From the NCBI GenBank assembly GCA_037043455.1, contig JAWPHD010001425.1, forward strand, positions 62,001-126,000: 64,000 nt of DNA, read 5' to 3'. Shown here in pieces: positions 21,161 through 34,200 of the stretch. A model generated the notes under the pieces. The model made no database searches. It was not told the origin of the DNA and saw nothing but the letters and a program-made list of their open reading frames with translations. Every line of letters begins with the position of its first letter. Position 1 is the stretch's first letter. A program made the position numbers and the translations under genes. Source of the DNA: Cyrtodaria siliqua (Eukaryota > Mollusca > Bivalvia > Adapedonta > Hiatellidae).

Positions 21161-22207
21161 TATTGAATTTATTAAAATTGATGGATACAATTTATATGAT
21201 GCTTGACGCAGCATCACATCACTTAGCTTCGCCCGTCTTGAGGCTTTGCATTGTTTATATTAAACAAAATACTAATAAATGACGACTTGTATCCAACGTT
21301 ACATTAACAGGTTAAAGAAATATTTCTGAATGAAATGTGCATTCATGAGCTCAAGTTTATGAATAGTTTTTTAATTAAAATTACTGAAATCAATATGAGA
21401 TTGTTATAAAATCTCTTAAAACGTATACACGAAATTAATGGTAAAATGGAGTACTAAATTAAAAAGAACACTATTATACTGATACATATATTAAAAAGAA
21501 ACCATTGGGAAATAATTCTAGAAAAACGTCATTGACTTCCCTTTGTATCCGTTTCACAATGTAGGTATCTATTTCCAATAATGTTATTTCATTAAAGTTG
21601 TTGTTTAAAACGTGTGGTACGTTTTTAAAAAGTTTTTTTTAAACAAAAAGTGATAAATTACATTTCCTAACCTGTTCCAGTTGTTGTCCTACAATATATT
21701 TTTTAAACTATCAATAGCAGAAGATACAAATTAGACACTCTGTGTATTGCACAGCCAAATACATAATGATTCGATGGATCTGTTTTGAGACGCATCCTGA
21801 TTGTATTATTTGTAAACGACAAATCAACGGCATACCAAAATCCACGTTATTTTCAATATCGATAATTACCGTAGGCATTGTTAATTATAATCAAGTTATT
21901 AAGGTGTATTAAATTGCAACCCGTAAACAAGTTCAATAATTGTAAATCTTCACGAAATAGTGTATCAGCTTTCTTCCTCTGATACACACACTAGCGACCG
22001 ATCTTTGTCTCTCTTTATACATTTATAGAAGTTCATTCAGGCTTGTCAGCTTAATTTCATTTAACGATGAAATATAGCGTGTATTTTGAGCATTTATTCT
22101 GAAATTTATGTATATAATATACAATCTGTTTAAACATTACACTGATTGGTTGTCCCGTTTTCTCACAGTAGCCAATTATACCTCATAGCGCACACTGATT
22201 TCAAATT

Positions 22208-22263
22208 ACTTTGTTAATAAACTTAATAACATATATATATATAATTAAGTTTATCAACAAAGT
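22208..22263. repeat. Palindrome at the duplication edge
   Basis: Arms 22,208-22,227 (actttgttaataaacttaat) and 22,244-22,263 pair with one mismatch around an (AT)n loop. Adjacent 22,285-22,405 is a reversed copy of the 123-bp tandem unit at 41,441-41,690 ('gaaatcaccgaaaca', 'accaatattttatta'). Confidence 0.75.
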
Positions 22264-22409
22264 AATCAAGTAATCTGAAAAAATAATAATTTCAGATTAC
22301 ATTGTTAATAAACGTAATAAAATATTGGTATGTGTTTCGGTGATTTCCAGCTTTTAGTATTTATGTTTTTTTCAAAATAATTGGGATACCGATTATAAAA
22401 GTTGAGTAG

Positions 22410-23282
22410 CATAAAGAATATTGCATCATACAATAATTGTTTTATTGATTAAAGGGACACAAGGCAATTTTGAAGTATTTTTCAAGCATTGCAATTGGAA
22501 ACTACATTCATTCATTACGTATGATTTTCACTTTAAAACTGCTTGCATATATTTAAATTAAAGGCAATGACATACTGGAAAAAACAAAATTAAGAATCAT
22601 CAATTTAATCCAATTAAGAAGTTGGGTAGGGTCGATCGGATTAGCGTAAACACATATATTTATTTTCGCATTAGGCCTTATTTGCAGCCACTACTAAATC
22701 GATTGTCAGTTAATGTCGCTATCGACGCAAATCTGTCAACAGTAAAACATGCATTTTGATACGATATTGTGCGGATCTTGGGTATTTCGGAATTTAAGGG
22801 TCCAACTGACCTTTATTTTAAGACACAAACACTTCTAAATACTAGATATATTGTTCATGAAGTTGATTTTAGAACTGTCCGTATGACATATGGGCGATTC
22901 TGTAAACAAATTAAAATAATACTGTGCACCGTAGCATTATTCTATTCTCGTTTGCTTAAGTATTTCTGATTCCGATGTTAATGTTATAAATTTATTATAT
23001 ATGTGACTAGACAGTTATTTAAACAAAATCCGCTTATATATTCAACGACTTCATTATCTTTTAGCAGATAACTCTTAGCATCTCATGTCATCAGGGTCTC
23101 TGAAATTAAAAATGATACAGATTCTAATGAACCGATACATATTTCGCTTCAACTTAAATAGATAACAAGTTGTAGAGTTGAAATAGATGAATAAATAGTG
23201 ATGATCGATTTTTTTAAAAGTATAATGAATTGAAACGAAGTGTTGAACGGCTCATCAACACATTATACGTTAATTTTTGTAT

Positions 23283-23313
<31 letters not shown>

Positions 23314-23700
23314 ACGAGTGTCTGACCGAAGAAGATTGCCAGATTGCCTCATATATTATGTATACACACTTTTTCTATGTAACACGTATGTTATAGACAC
23401 ACTGTATATGTGTCACGTGCCTTAATAGCACAGAAATCGTCTCTGATACACTCGGATAGACAATAATCTGAACTGCAAGAGCGCTTTCGGTCTATTGACC
23501 TTCTTTAGTTGCAACATGCAATCCTAAACGATTTCTATTTAACGTATAAGTTTTCTCATTAACTAATGTAATGAGGTTTTACTTTATAAAGGTACACTGT
23601 GATAGACCAAATAAGTATATATAGTTTATTCAATCTGTCCTAATAAGATTATAACAAAGGTTGAATACTTTATATATGTGCGGTTTTTATTGAAAATGAT
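22410..23700. other. Spacer without a recognised gene
   Basis: AT-rich sequence between the duplication and the foldback array. It includes 30 consecutive G at 23,283-23,312 and, near 23,243, the word 'gaacggctcatcaacaca' shared with the SINE at 5,930. The 66-residue frame at 22,769-22,969 is unrecognised. Confidence 0.5.
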
Positions 23701-23719
23701 ATTTCAAAGTACATTAGTA

Positions 23720-24335
23720 CCGTAAGACATGTCGGTTGATACCGCATATAATGTCTTTTAAAAAAATGGAGCAAGATTTATAGACACGTCTGGGTTGATA
23801 CCGTCTTAAATGTGTCTTATGATAGCACGTATTCCGAGGAATACCGTATTTGTAATTTACTCGTCGGGTTGATACCGAAACTAATTTTGGAGTACCTCCA
23901 AATGTGAGTAAATATGTTTTAAAGACAGATAACATATATATATATTAGCAAACTATGACACGAATGTGTCATACACGAATGTGTCATACAGTATATATTC
24001 CGAGGAATATGCAGTTTACACGTCGGGTTGATACCGAAACAAAATCTGGAGTACCTCCAGAAGTGTGTAAATCTTAAATATGTCTTATGATAGCATGTAT
24101 TCCGAGGAATACAGTATTTGTAATTTACTCGTCGGGTTGATACCGAAACAACTTTTGGAGTACTTCCAAAAGTGAGTAAATATGTTATAAAGACAAATAA
24201 TATATATATATATATATTAGCAAACTCTGACACGAATGTGTCATACAGTATAAATTTCGAGGAATATGCAGTTTACACGTCGGCTTGATACCGAAACAAA
24301 ATCTGGAGTGCCTCCAGATGTGTGTAAATCTGTAC
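23720..24335. repeat. Array of foldback modules with compensatory stem changes
   Basis: Six modules share the hairpin core CGG(G)TTGATACCG with loop TGAT. Each is enclosed by an outer stem that differs in sequence but still pairs: AAGACAT/ATGTCTT (23,724-23,757), AGACAC/GTGTCT (23,782-23,817), ATTTACTC/GAGTAAAT (23,855-23,913), TTTACAC/GTGTAAA (24,015-24,071), ATTTACTC/GAGTAAAT (24,123-24,181) and TTTACAC/GTGTAAA (24,272-24,328). The last four hold another hairpin: TTTGGAG/CTCCAAA, TCTGGAG/CTCCAGA, a 9-bp arm ACTTTTGGA, and ATCTGGAG/CTCCAGAT. The last four are preceded by ATTCCGAGGAAT or a variant. Two copies of a GACAC-GAAT-GTGTC hairpin lie between modules. Confidence 0.8.
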
Positions 24336-24339
24336 TGTA

Positions 24340-26600
24340 ACAGAGATAGTATCTGTTGTAAAGATTGCTAACAGAAATGAATTATACGATGTTTTCAGAG
24401 CTGAAAACTTGCGTGTAACTCAGTCGATGTAGGGACAACGATTGATGAAATATCTCGCTGCCGGTGTTTATACACTAGGTAGTGCGTTGGTACTTAATTG
24501 GTTCCATCTGTGATTCTACAGTATTCCTTTTGTTAGCTGTTTCGCCGCGAATCAATTGACGCGTTCAGTGTGATCAGCTAATTCACGCTTAAGGTGAGAA
24601 GTTCTTCTGACCAAGTTACCGCCGATATATCAGGATTGAATTAGCGTAATCCTCTTAATTACCCTTCGGCAGTAATCTGATAATGTACGAGATCTCTACT
24701 GGGTAATGATTAATATAATGGCATTTGTATGTAAGCACAGAAAAACTTAAATCTAAAAACAGTGTTTACTTTCATGCGCATATTTTACCAATTCCTCTCT
24801 CTGTATTTCTTTCTGTATATATTTGTATACGAGTATTTATTTCTCAAAAGTGTGTTTCCCATTTTTCAGATTACATAACGTAATATGTGTGCTCATTACA
24901 GTATTATTCAATACATTGACGTACACTATTCATAAGTTTATGTATTACCGTATACATAAGTTTATGTATTTAACTAAGAGTACGAATACATACTGTATTT
25001 TATTGTAATTACTCTTTTCAATTACAAGGAATAGGTGACGCTATTCGACAGTATTGAGTGAGATTCATTTTAACACTGTGAAATCTCAGATGATATCTCG
25101 ATATAGTAAATAATTTCCATAGGAAATAAATAATTTCACAGTTATTTTCACAGTTATTTTCACAGGAATTTCTCAGGAAATTAGACAGAATTTCATGAGT
25201 AAATATATAGAAACAGGCCAGTATTCAGTGCAACACCAAACGGAATATAAAGTTAAATACATGTATTATGTATAGTATATTAGAGAGAAGTTATTTAAAA
25301 TAGTATTACATTCAGAAATATGAAAGGATTTACACTATTCTTCTTGAAAGGGACTTGTAACATTAATGTAAGTTTGTTGCATTTTTAAACAATGGTAGTT
25401 TAAGATGTTTTTTAAGACATAACTCACATGGCCGTTTCAAATGCTTATATATTTAAGTAAACATGACTAGCATGCCTAGATAATTATTCCATGATGAGTT
25501 TAATACTATTGATATTAACATGCGAATACGGCACTTGCATATGCATGATTTCTTGTTAAAATTGAGACACAAACACAGACCGATCTGACAACTCATTCCA
25601 AATGAACGTAGTTTATGAGTATAAATGTATGACTATTAGTATCACAAACCAAAATAAACTTATTTATTAGACAACTATTATGTTATAAAAGTTGTTTTAA
25701 AGTGTGATTCGGATCGTCCTAAAACGTGGTCCGGGTCGTCCTAAATGTGGTACGGGTTGTCTGGTCCGGGATGTCCCATGGTCCGGGTCGTCCCTAATTC
25801 GCGCAGTTAACGGTTCGTAGTTCAACAACAAATGGCCGATCACGAAACGCATAACAGTGACAAAAAGGATTATTTTAGCAGGTGTTCGCAAGATCCACAA
25901 CAAATACGACGTTATTTTGAGCAGTAATTAACTGGAAGCAATGTTATCCAAAATAATCCTAGACTAGAACCCACTCCCCTATAACTCCGTATATACAAAG
26001 GTTGTGCCGAGCCGACAACACGTATGGGTGAGACACCGAGAGATGTATTTGTTTATGGCCAAATTGTATAGGTTTCTCTCCACGAAGATGAAAATTGTGA
26101 TGGCGTGGTTTTTTTATTTTTATTTTTTAACAATAATACATGTGATGTTGAACCTAAACAGTATGTAATACATGTTTATTATATGCTTACTTCATATTAA
26201 GATTTCCCAAAACTTACTTACCCACATTTATTTGATTATTAACGCAAAAGTTCACGTATTGCTTTGATTTCCTCAAGTACGTTAATTTATACCATTTCAA
26301 GCATAATTAATATTGAGTTGATATAACTATGCCTTAATATTAGATTATGTAGTATTTTCTGTCGGTGAAAGGTAAAACTAGGTAGAATTTTAATTTTTAA
26401 ATGTACTGGTTTATAGCAGAGGATGTATTGGTGAACTAATGAAGCCACGTTTAGATGTATTGGTTTCTGCCTGAAGTCATTCTTAAATTTCAGGATGTGG
26501 AAACAATATGCAGCTACTGTCGTTCTTCGTTTATAACGACGAATGACATAATATAACACTGTGTCGAAGTGCATGAGGAGAATTTTTTTTCCATTTTGTG
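24340..26600. other. Spacer without a recognised gene
   Basis: AT-rich. At 25,710-25,800 a short repeat around 'ggtccgggtcgtcc' occurs four to five times with changes. The 95-residue minus-strand frame at 26,287-26,574 has no recognisable motif. Confidence 0.5.
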
Positions 26601-26814
26601 GCCAAATGCCCTTGACGCACGTTTAATCTAAATTGGCAATAGACAAAATGTTATGTTTAATACAGAAACTGGAAAATTGCAAGTATCAACGAAATCGAGC
26701 AACTGACAGCTCTGTTCGAAAGATCTTGAAATTAAACACACCAACAAAGTCCGTCCAAAAGCAGTTATTTAGTGAAACTGTGCCAATGGAAAGTACTATT
26801 TTTGAGCTTCGGAC

Positions 26815-27610
26815 ATGTTAGAAGAAACTATGATTTATGGAGACACAGGTTCAGAAGATAGTGGTTCAGTACTTTTAACTACATACAATATATCTTTATC
26901 TGATGGTGAATACAATATCTCTTTATCTGATGATTGGAGTTTTCCAGATAAACTTAAGGAAGCATGTGTTCTTCCTATACCATTGACAGGTAACATAGAT
27001 GATGTAATTAATCGCATACCTATTTCAATACTTCCAACAATATCAAAACTATGTGAGAGATTCATTGTTAATCAAATTTATATCTACTTCAAGAAGACAA
27101 AACTAATCAGGTTTTCGAAAAAATCATTCGTGTCAAACGGCACTTATATACATTGTTTATAAATGGCTCAAGGACATATATTCAGGAAATCTTGAAGGTA
27201 CACTTTTTTTTAGATCATTGTAAAGCCTTTGATTTGGTTGATCACGAAATCCTTTTGTTAAAATTAAAACTGTATCTTTTTTCAGAAAATCAATTAAATT
27301 ATTTGAGTCTTATCTTTCAAACAGAAGCCAAGTAGTTAAGATCGGCGACTCAATTTCAAATGCTCTTCCTGTTATTTCTGGTGTACCTCAAGGTTCAATA
27401 ATAGGTCCGGTACTATTTTCGTTATATGTTAATGACATTCCCGTGTATACTGAACAAATCAATGTAGATATGTATGAGAAGATACAGCACTGTATGCATT
27501 TGGGAAATCAGTATAGTGTATTCAAACCAAATTGCAAGCAGATTTAAAAAATGTTAATGAGTAGTGTATAATTGATTGTCTAAACATAAAAGTTCATAAA
27601 AACAGTACTG
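26815..27610 (+). pseudogene. LINE reverse transcriptase relic
   Basis: The first frame contains WSFPDKLKEACVLPIP and NRIPISILPTISKLCERF, the fingers region of CR1/L2-like LINE reverse transcriptases. The next frame gives DHCKAFDLVDHEILLLKLKL (catalytic motif A). After another shift come SGVPQGSIIGPVLFSLYVND (motif B) near 27,377 and a damaged motif C ('atgtatgagaagatacagc', where Y-x-D-D is expected) near 27,469. Frameshifts and stops rule out function. Its downstream part meets the segmental duplication near 27,580. Confidence 0.8.
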
Positions 27611-27805
27611 TTATGATTTTGGTCAGGTTATTTCTTTGTTTTATTCTTATTCCATTGAAAGTATTGATTCATTACTTACGCGGTTATTTATGATATTTTT
27701 AGGTAGTGTTTATGTTTTTGTTATAATTGTTACAAAATAAGATGAATGAATAATGTTGTCCTTTTATTACTATTTGACTATATTATCACAAAACTCTCGT
27801 AATAC

Positions 27806-28143
27806 ACTAAAACATACACTATAATGCAGCCAATACACTATAAGCAAATTATTGTATTATAATGACATCATAGACATCCGATGTTTATAAAAAGAAATCC
27901 AGCTAAATTCGTGGATGTTCACACTTCCTCTTTGATTTTATTCCCTCAGAAATACTGTTCTATTTGATGGTCCCACTAAAACATACACTATAATACAGCC
28001 AATACACTACAAGAAAATTATTGTATTATAATGACATCATAGACATCCGATGTTTAAAAAAAGAAATCCAGCTAAGTTCATGGATGTTCATACTTCCTCC
28101 TTGATTTTATTCTCTCAGATATACTGTTCTATTTGTTGGTCCC
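27806..28143. repeat. 169-bp tandem duplication across the copy-2 gene's 3' end
   Basis: Two adjacent units (27,806-27,974 and 27,975-28,143) start 'actaaaacatacactataat' or 'actaaaacatacactataa' and both contain the 3' untranslated region and the last codons of exon 4 ('ggtccc' at the joint). Copy 1 has one. The outer unit contains only a truncated, non-functional piece of the exon. Confidence 0.8.
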
Positions 28144-28274
28144 TGTGTCTTCATTTTCTTTTTCTTTTTTACTTTCCTTCTTAATTTCTTTCTTTACTTC
28201 CTTTACGCCCTTCTTTACTCCGGCCTTGCACAAGCAACAAAATATGTCTTTAAGAAAGCTTCCTCCAGGAATAC
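28129..28274 (-). CDS. Terminal coding exon (exon 4) of copy-2 gene
   Basis: Acceptor CATTGTTTAG, stop TAG at 28,129-28,131, AATAAA at 28,106-28,111 on the minus strand. Two codons longer than in copy 1. Confidence 0.72.
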
Positions 28275-31200
28275 CTAAACAATGAAAGAACAACATATTG
28301 AATAAATACTGTAACCCTTAGTCTGCTGAATGTTAATACAGTTAGTATGCGGATTGTGTAGTGTCGTGAAATACGAATTACTTTAATTTACACTGAACCG
28401 TTTTATTAAGATGACAATAGGGTAAAATGTGAGGTTTGGTGCACTTTAGAACCTTTCTTAAACTCCCAGCGGCATTTTTACGACTGACCTTTCCAATCAT
28501 TCAAGGACGACAGTCAACCAAAACACAAACAGAGAAACAGAGAACAATTTTAAAGATAAATAAAAGGCCAAGTAAGACATCACAAACCCAAAGGTGTTGA
28601 CAATAGGGCTACCGCCTTGGAACGGTCAGTGACACAAAAGTCCGCTGGAATTTTAAACCAGGATCTAGGGGGCACCTAACCTCACACTTACCCTACTGTC
28701 ATGCCAATAAAACGGGACAGCGTAAATAAAAAAATCTCCACCCTGAACTATTCTCTAACCAACAAGGCAGCATTAACAGGCAATATAAGTAAAACACAAA
28801 GATGCTCGTGTATATATAAATAAAACCAAAAAAGCATAGAAAGTCACAAAGAAGGTACTCAATGACTTGGCAGAAGCCAGAGCAAACAAGAGAACAAAAA
28901 AGTATGACAGGAGAAATCTGGAAATCGTCGAACACGATAAATACAAAAATTATTTCAGTCTTGGTTTGATTGAGACTGTTCATGAACGGTAGTGAAAAGT
29001 GCTTGCTGCCGTTCACGCCCTCTAGCCCCGGATTGAGCAGAACTCAATATTTAAAATGCCAATAGTACAGAAATTTGAGCCATCCCGAAGATGGTATGCA
29101 TATGACGGTGAACCTAGAAACTTCAATGAGGTGTTTTCAGGAGACACGACAATACAAGATTGCAGACATCAAACGTCACAGTCCTTTTGAGCGTTAGGAA
29201 GACGTCATCATAGGGTCCACGGCCTGTCCGGTCATCGTACAATTAAATAGAAAAGCATAGTGGCGAACTGTAAATGGATCCACCACCAAGCATACAGTGC
29301 GTTGCAAAATGATAGGGTCATAACCTATTTTGATAAACCTTTTAACAAGTTTAACAAAGACAGTATGAAAATGATCATGACCAAGGATCTTACGAAGTTT
29401 GTAAATATCGTCACCATATAAGTCAGGTTGTGATAGTCCTTGTCACAGAAGAGTTCTTAAATTACTTTTCTATTTGGAAAGAAGATCTTGGTTACGATAA
29501 TAAAATGTTGCAAAGGTTTTACGAAGTTTATGGTAACGGTGCCCTAATGGATTAGCATTTTAGTTTTACAAAAATTAAGAAATATTAAAGTCCTTACCTC
29601 GAGTACAAGCTTTAGAAAAACGAATAAGTTGAGACCCATATACCCCATAAGTAGTTGCTCGGGGAACATCCCCATCTAAATATCAAAATTAAAATCATCT
29701 CTCTTGTCATATATTTTGCTACTTATTTCACCATTTTCAATGGAGAGATGTAAATTAAGAAAAGAAGCGTTAGTATCAGAAATATTCGCTTTGTTAAGTT
29801 GAAGTCCTTTAGGGTATATAGTATTGACCATTGTAGAAAAGAAAGGGTTGTCAATGTTCAATATGTCATCCAGATACCGAGAGGTGTCATTAAAGTCTTC
29901 AATAACATCTGCCTGGGTATCTGGTGAAAGACTCAAAATGAAATCTTTTTCATAGCAATATAAAAACAAATATGCGACAATGGGTGCACAGTTTGTATCC
30001 ATAGGGATACCAACAACTTGTCTATAAACGGTAGTTCCATACCTGACGAAAATATTATTCAATAGAAAGAGTAGTGCTTCACAAACTTCTTGGCAAGTCC
30101 ACAGTGTAATTGTCTAAACTGCCGTTAGTAAAAAATATTATTACAGGCCAAATAAGTATTTTTTTCTGTAGCGAATGTTTTTTGAATAAGAGAAATAAGC
30201 TTGTCTTTGATAAGGTGATGTGGTAAGGTTGTATATAGTGTAGAGAAGTCATAAGTGCTTATAGATGAAACGTTTAATGAACATTCAAGAACGTCTCCTG
30301 AATTTTTAATAGACCAAAATAAATTAATCCTAAAGTTTTCATAAGTTTTAGCACAATATTGTTTAACGTAGTCTTTAACTGCAATAAAACAAGAAGTTAA
30401 AAATTTGGAGATGTTTGTGGTGGTGCAGACACTAGATTTCGAAAAAATGCTGGCCTTATATGGATTTTTATGTAATTTAGGAATCCAGTTCATAGTTGGC
30501 AGTTTGTTCTGCTTTATGTCTATCTCAGCCTTGAAAATAGTGCACTGATTGATATGTGTGGAAACAACATCATCCTCAGTATTTTGAACTGGAGTATACG
30601 AATTAGTGCTTCCGAGTTCCAGAGATAAAACATTGACGTAATATAGGCGTCAAACAATAATTACATTATAAGCTGCTTTATCAGTCGGAACTAAAACAAA
30701 TTTATTACGAAATTCTTGAATTCCCGATTTTAAATTACGAAAGGAAAACCTCGGTCTCGGAGGAAGTAAAGAGGAGTAAACATTATAAAAGGTAATACGT
30801 GTATCTATAATTTTAAATATTGACTTTTTCCAAGTAGAAAGAGAGTTTGGGTCCGCATGTTCTCTACGGCACCATTTTATACTAAAATCCTCAACGGATT
30901 GGGAAATATGAGCATAATAATCGATAGTTGAAGGTAATCTATAATTAGGACCTTTAGAAAGGCCGAATACGTTTATCAACAATATCAAAATCACCAGTGA
31001 TGACATGAACTGCTGGAGCATAGCTAAATTTTGATTAATTACGTCAGAAGCATGCGACGTCGCATTCTTGAGTGTATTTGGTGTAACGGTGGACACATGA
31101 GATATTAGCGAGGTATTGAATATTTTTCTGTGTATTTGAATGAAATTAGACTGCTAAATCTGTGCTATTGCGGTAATCATTAAATTCGTTCAGTTTTGTT

Positions 31201-34200
31201 AATTTCATTTTCACACCTATGTTTTTAAACTTCGATTTTTTTTTAATTATTTGGTATATTTCGATGAAATTTTGTGTGAACATCAAACAAAGATTTTATT
31301 AAAAGAAAATCATGCTACAATTTTAGTTCTTTCTTACAGTCTTAGATTTTGCAGGAAAATAAATTATAAGTAAGTATAGTATGTAAATCAGCGACTGAAA
31401 TAATTACTTGCGAGTTACGTTTGATGTTACCATTACGCCTACGATCATGAGACCTAGAGTTACGATTTCGCATAGAAAATATAGAAAAAATGTAAATATT
31501 AGGATCTTTTGAAATATTTCCTTGTTGATAAATATTGTCATTAAGGCCGAGCGGATATGGTGTCTGCAAGTTTGTCATCCACTTAAGTTCTGCAATATGT
31601 ATATCTTTTATTGTAAAGCTTTTAGAAGCATCATTATCATAAATTATATATTCAACCTGTTGAACAGTAACGTTACTAAAAGTATGACCTGACTGACGAA
31701 ATAGTTGGTACATGTAATTTTTTAAACTTTTTAGGATTACCTACATTATATTTATGCTCACGAAATCGAACTTTTAAAGATCGACCTTTTGTCGAACATA
31801 TTGTATACCGCAACGTGGTGCATTTCAAGTCAAAACATAAATGACGTGAGATGTACGTCAATCAACATTTGAAGCTAGACATACATTAAACAGTCCACCA
31901 TTCATACATTAAACATTCTACCAAGGCGGTAGCCCTATTGTATCTCTGTTTGTGTTTTCACATGCCTTGCTTATTAACATTGTAGTTGTTGTTTGTTTTT
32001 GGGTTGAATGTGTTCTTTGAGTACTGTTTGACTTTTATACTAACGTTTAGTGGACAAGGTCCACGTCCCCTCTGCATATTTTTATATCGATGTAAATGGA
32101 GAATGTGCCTGTAACTGTCTTTCCTTGTGATACCCTGTGACCTCTTTATGTATCGTTTCCTAATTTCTCTGGATGTGGATTTTATTGGTAGAGATTTCCT
32201 TTTGACGGGATGTACTGTTATTTACACTGTTTTGTCAATTTGAGCGCTGGAGACAGGATATTAGCGAGGTTGTAACACATAAAATCGATTTAAGTTAACC
32301 AGTAGGCTTTATTGCCTACTGACCTTTCCAAGTCGGTCACCCTGTCTTCACCACTCTTTCTGTTGTGTATTGTCTTTTTCATTGTATAGTTACTTTGCTC
32401 TTTGTTTGTGGTACCGTTCGGATCTACGGTGCCATTGCGTTTGCGTGCTGTGATTTCTATAGGACCATTTTTCTCATTTGCGTAAAAAAAACCCAAATCA
32501 AACTTCAGTTTTGAAATAACGCAGAACATGCCTTTCTTTCTCTACATTTAATAAACAATTCTAAAATAAGCTGTTCTCGTATGTTTTTGTCTACGTATGT
32601 TAAATAGTATAAACAATTACTTGAACCATAATTCATTACGATAAAAATATCCAACATACTCAATTCCCCTACAACCTATCGCGGCTGTGATGTGATAGAG
32701 CATACGGGAGGTCGTGGTTTAAATCTCAAACCGATCATACCACAACTTTAAAAACGGTACTAGTAGCTCTCTTGTTTGCAGCATATGATATAGGTAGTTT
32801 TAGGACGGGTCTTCCCGGTGTACATGTGTCTACAGCGTGGTATTTCACTGTGACATCACCTATAATGGAGCATTGATCTCATTGGCACAAGTAAATGGCA
32901 TAGTAATATGTCGTGATACGACAGACAGATTGTTAAAAACGACGTCAAACCCCAAACATACATACTTTCTATATCTTCGCCAGTTGCGGCCTCAAAAGCG
33001 GCATCAGCTGCGGCATCAGCTGCGGCGTCAGCACCCTCTTCTAATAATTCCCCTCCAGCTTTCTTTAAATCTTTTTTGCCGGCCTTTTCCAACTTTTTAT
33101 CTGCAAATCAAACAAAATAAAGTATATGTAAGTTGTATATCATATATTTCTGTTCAATAAAAGCTGAACTATGCGAGATTGTATCGTGTTCGGCACTTTC
33201 CAACTTTCTCCTTTCATACTCATTTTAACTGAAGTAGAGAGTACAGTTGAAATTGGGATTACAATGTAGCTGATGTATAACACAAAGTCAAATATTATAT
33301 ATATTCTGTTGGTATAAGCGACCACTTTTTCAATCCAAAGTGGTATTTTGTAAAACATTCACGTGTATTAAACCAAAATGCACTTGTAGTAAGAGACCAC
33401 ATGTCTGTTCTTGATCCATTGTGGTCGATTAATACTGGTTTGAAAGTATGTTTCTACCTTCGATCTGCAAACATACGTATTTGCTTTACGCTCCATCAAC
33501 AGCTAGGTTCATTTTGAGAAACGTTAAATTCAGTTGCTGAACTCATTGTCTTTTGTTTAGAATTTGAGATAAATTATAAAACATTGTCTCGCAGTTGAAG
33601 CAAAAGACAAGGAGTTAGAGATAAACAATATGTAACATACGATACCACGGCTGTGGCCCAGTGGCATAGTGTCTGCCTTGCTAGTCCAGCAACCCTCCTT
33701 CGGTAATCGGTTTCCAATTTATTTTCAGGTCAACCTAATTCGGCAGGACCAAAGTAGACTGGTACCCGGTACGCAGTATAGGCTACTGGTCCCCGAATTC
33801 ACACTCATGATTGCAGAGTTACTGCCTTGCATGCATGAGGTTGTGGATTCAATCCCCCGTCGGGTCATATCAGCGTATTTTAAAAGTGTACTGATGGCTT
33901 CCATGCTTGATGTTCAGCTATTTAACGGTTACATGAATACACATGTAATTTGATAATATATCATTACGATAATTGTCCAACATACCTGTTTTCCCAGCAT
34001 CCTTTTCCGCAGGCTCTACAGTTTTATTGTCTTCTTTTTCTAGAAAAAATCACAAAATGATATATAAGTATATATAAAGGTCTCTCCGTGGCCTAGTGGT
34101 CTATGTGGCTGTCTCAAGATCCCGACCTCCCAGCTATATAAGAGCGTTTGCGTTTGATCGAGCCCTGCTCTAGCTGCAGATTGTATATGTGATAAATGTG

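Larger units (their letters stand above)
9310..22285. repeat. Segmental duplication, copy 1
   Basis: Sequence from about 9,310 to 22,285 matches 27,590 to 39,860 in the same order and orientation. Landmarks in both are: gene exon 4, R1, reverse-transcriptase C-terminus, endonuclease-like segment, gene exons 3, 2 and 1, a 69-bp minisatellite, G-rich tracts and an AT-rich end. Differences include three exon-2 units here against one there, loss here of the reverse-transcriptase core, an extra 1.7 kb here (17,825-19,525), and separate insertions. The left edge lies inside LINE sequence near a (GA)n run. Confidence 0.85.

Noticed and set aside
23720..24335. Hammerhead ribozyme array
   Set aside because: 'CCGAAAC' and 'CGTC' look suggestive, but no CTGANGA segment precedes the second stem on either strand, so the catalytic core is absent.
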